From positions 1 through 6,543 of the forward strand of contig CAIYSH010000292.1 of NCBI GenBank assembly GCA_903928755.1: 6,543 nucleotides of DNA, given 5' to 3'. Both the position numbers and the translations under genes were made by a program. Below, in pieces: positions 5,000 through 6,543 of the stretch; the stretch's first letter is position 1, and the number at the start of each line of letters is the position of its first letter. This DNA comes from an uncultured Alphaproteobacteria bacterium (GTDB lineage Bacteria > Pseudomonadota > Alphaproteobacteria > Caulobacterales > Caulobacteraceae). Below the pieces are notes generated by a model, which saw only the letters and a program-made list of their open reading frames with translations, was not told the origin of the DNA and did no database searches.

Positions 5000-6543
5000 C
5001 TAGAAGTCCATGTCGCCCATGCCGCCCATGCCGCCGCCGGGCATGCCGCCGCCGCCGGCGTTAGCCTTCTTGGGGCTTTCGACGATGGCTGCTTCGGTGG
5101 TGATCATCAGGCCGGCGATCGAGGCCGCGTCCTGCAGAGCCGTACGGACCACCTTGGCAGGGTCCATGACGCCAGCTGCGATCATGTCCACATACTCTTC
5201 GGTCTGGGCATTGAAGCCGAAGGAGGCGGAGCTGTTTTCCAGCACCTTGCCAACCACGATCGAGCCTTCAACGCCGGCGTTTTCGGCGATCTGACGGATC
5301 GGAGCCTGCAGGGCGCGACGGACGATGGCCACGCCGGCTTCCTGGTCGGCATTGTCGCCCTTGAAGCCGTCCAGGATCCTGGAGGCCTTGAGCAGAGCCA
5401 CGCCGCCACCGGGGACGATGCCTTCTTCCACCGCAGCGCGGGTGGCGTTCAGGGCGTCGTCGACGCGGTCCTTGCGCTCTTTCACTTCGACTTCAGTCGA
5501 GCCACCGACGCGGATGACCGCAACACCACCGGCCAGCTTGGCCAGACGTTCCTGCAGCTTTTCCTTGTCGTAGTCGGACGAGGTGTCTTCGATCTGACGC
5601 TTGATCTGGCCGATGCGGGCTTCGATGCCGTCCTTGGCGCCTGAGCCGTCAACAATGGTGGTATCGTCCTTGGTGATGGAGACCTTCTTGGCCTTGCCCA
5701 GCATTTCCAGGGTGACGTTTTCCAGCTTGATGCCCAGGTCTTCGCTGATCAGTTCGCCGCCCGTAAGGATGGCGATGTCTTCCAGCATGGCCTTGCGGCG
5801 GTCGCCGAAGCCCGGAGCCTTGACGGCTGCAACCCGAAGGCCGCCGCGCAGCTTGTTGACCACCAGGGTAGCCAGGGCTTCGCCTTCGACGTCTTCAGCG
5901 ATGATCAGCAGGGGACGGCCCGACTGGACAACGGCTTCCAGCACCGGCAGCAGGGGCTGCAGCGAGGTGAGCTTCTTTTCGAAGAGCAGGATGAGGGGCT
6001 CGTCGAGCTCGACTTCCATCTTTTCAGCGTTGGTGATGAAGTAGGGGGACAGATAGCCCCGGTCGAACTGCATGCCTTCGACGACGTCGAGTTCGGTTTC
6101 GGCGGTCTTGGCTTCTTCAACCGTGATCACGCCTTCATTGCCGACCTTGTCCATGGCCTTGGCAATCATGTCGCCGACGGCGGCATCGCCATTGGCCGAG
6201 ATGGTGCCGACCTGGGCGATTTCGGAGTTGGCGGTGACCTTGCGCGAGGTGTTCTTGATTTCCTCAACGACCTTGGCAACGGCCTTGTCGACACCGCGCT
6301 TCAGATCCATCGGGTTCATGCCGGCCGCGACGGCCTTGAGGCCTTCGGTGACGATGGCTTGAGCCAGGACGGTGGCGGTGGTGGTGCCATCGCCGGCCTT
6401 GTCGTTGGTCTTGGAAGCGACTTCCCGGATCATCTGGGCGCCGAGGTTCTCGAAACGGTCAGACAGTTCGATTTCCTTGGCGACGGAAACGCCGTCCTTG
6501 GTGGAGCGCGGAGCGCCGAAGGACTTCTCGATCACCACATTGC
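5000..6543 (-). CDS. groEL: Chaperonin GroEL (Hsp60), N-terminus cut by the window edge
   Basis: GroEL forms the double-ring ATP-driven folding chamber that works with GroES in the cytoplasm. About 513 residues are visible. By alignment with E. coli GroEL the first visible residue corresponds to Asn37, so some 36 codons, including the LGPKG part of the nucleotide-binding site, lie beyond 6543. The GTG at 6538 is an internal Val codon, not the start. Visible landmarks are TKDGVSVA (Asp52 equivalent), AGDGTTTATVLAQ (Asp87), AAGMNPMDLKRG, VVEGMQFDRGYLSPYF, PLLIIAEDVEGEALATL, APGFGDRRKAMLEDIA, SSDYDKEKLQERLAKL, DDALNATRAAVEEG with the catalytic Asp398 equivalent, and GLMITTEA. The C-terminus is a Gly-Met-rich tail ending GGMGGMGDMDF. 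Expected full length is about 549. Codon choice is strongly biased, as for a highly expressed gene. groES is expected just upstream, outside the window. Confidence 0.98.
   Translation of the reverse strand, partial: NVVIEKSFGAPRSTKDGVSVAKEIELSDRFENLGAQMIREVASKTNDKAGDGTTTATVLAQAIVTEGLKAVAAGMNPMDLKRGVDKAVAKVVEEIKNTSRKVTANSEIAQVGTISANGDAAVGDMIAKAMDKVGNEGVITVEEAKTAETELDVVEGMQFDRGYLSPYFITNAEKMEVELDEPLILLFEKKLTSLQPLLPVLEAVVQSGRPLLIIAEDVEGEALATLVVNKLRGGLRVAAVKAPGFGDRRKAMLEDIAILTGGELISEDLGIKLENVTLEMLGKAKKVSITKDDTTIVDGSGAKDGIEARIGQIKRQIEDTSSDYDKEKLQERLAKLAGGVAVIRVGGSTEVEVKERKDRVDDALNATRAAVEEGIVPGGGVALLKASRILDGFKGDNADQEAGVAIVRRALQAPIRQIAENAGVEGSIVVGKVLENSSASFGFNAQTEEYVDMIAAGVMDPAKVVRTALQDAASIAGLMITTEAAIVESPKKANAGGGGMPGGGMGGMGDMDF

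Noticed and set aside
5003..5062. Short tandem-like ATGCCGCC repeats
   Set aside because: They encode the normal Gly-Gly-Met tail of GroEL and are not an independent DNA repeat.
4979..5644. Plus-strand open frame (221 codons) opposite the groEL 3' end
   Set aside because: It mirrors the Gly-Met-rich tail and equatorial domain of groEL, which gives His/Ala-rich nonsense such as HAAHAAAGHAAAAG.

Overview
The window is about 6.5 kb of GC-rich, tightly packed chromosomal DNA. It looks like an alphaproteobacterium, most likely of the order Caulobacterales (Caulobacter, Phenylobacterium or Brevundimonas type). This assignment is an inference from gene order (tkt, then divergently zauP-zapA-6S RNA-fau-ymdB), from the presence of a ZauP-like partner of ZapA, and from the GroEL and transketolase sequences. 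No database search was possible.

Layout: at the left edge, on the minus strand, lies the start of purT (cut by the window edge), preceded by a complete transketolase gene, tkt. The two are 9 bases apart and look co-transcribed, tkt first. A 136-base divergent intergenic region separates tkt from a plus-strand block. That block contains a small coiled-coil gene (zauP-like) that overlaps zapA by one base. It continues with a non-coding gap of 240 bases holding a 6S RNA gene (ssrS) with its own sigma70-type promoter. The block then carries fau (ygfA, 5-formyltetrahydrofolate cyclo-ligase), a YmdB-family metallophosphoesterase gene and a small four-helix membrane protein gene (phage-holin superfamily IV family). 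On the minus strand, converging with that last gene, is groEL. It is complete at its C-terminus but lacks its first ~36 codons, which lie beyond the right edge. A strong intrinsic terminator for groEL sits between the two convergent genes.

How the genes fit together: ZauP-ZapA belong to Z-ring organisation in cell division. 6S RNA sequesters the housekeeping RNA polymerase holoenzyme, and its position between zapA and fau is widely conserved. Transketolase supplies pentose phosphates, the precursors of PRPP. PurT is the formate-dependent formyltransferase of purine synthesis, and Fau returns 5-formyl-THF to the one-carbon pool, so three genes touch purine and one-carbon metabolism. GroEL is the general chaperonin.

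I found no mobile element, CRISPR array, tRNA or evident new system. This is a mostly housekeeping region. The points most worth a second look are the 6S RNA gene, the tkt-purT junction and a possible leader hairpin before the membrane-protein gene.
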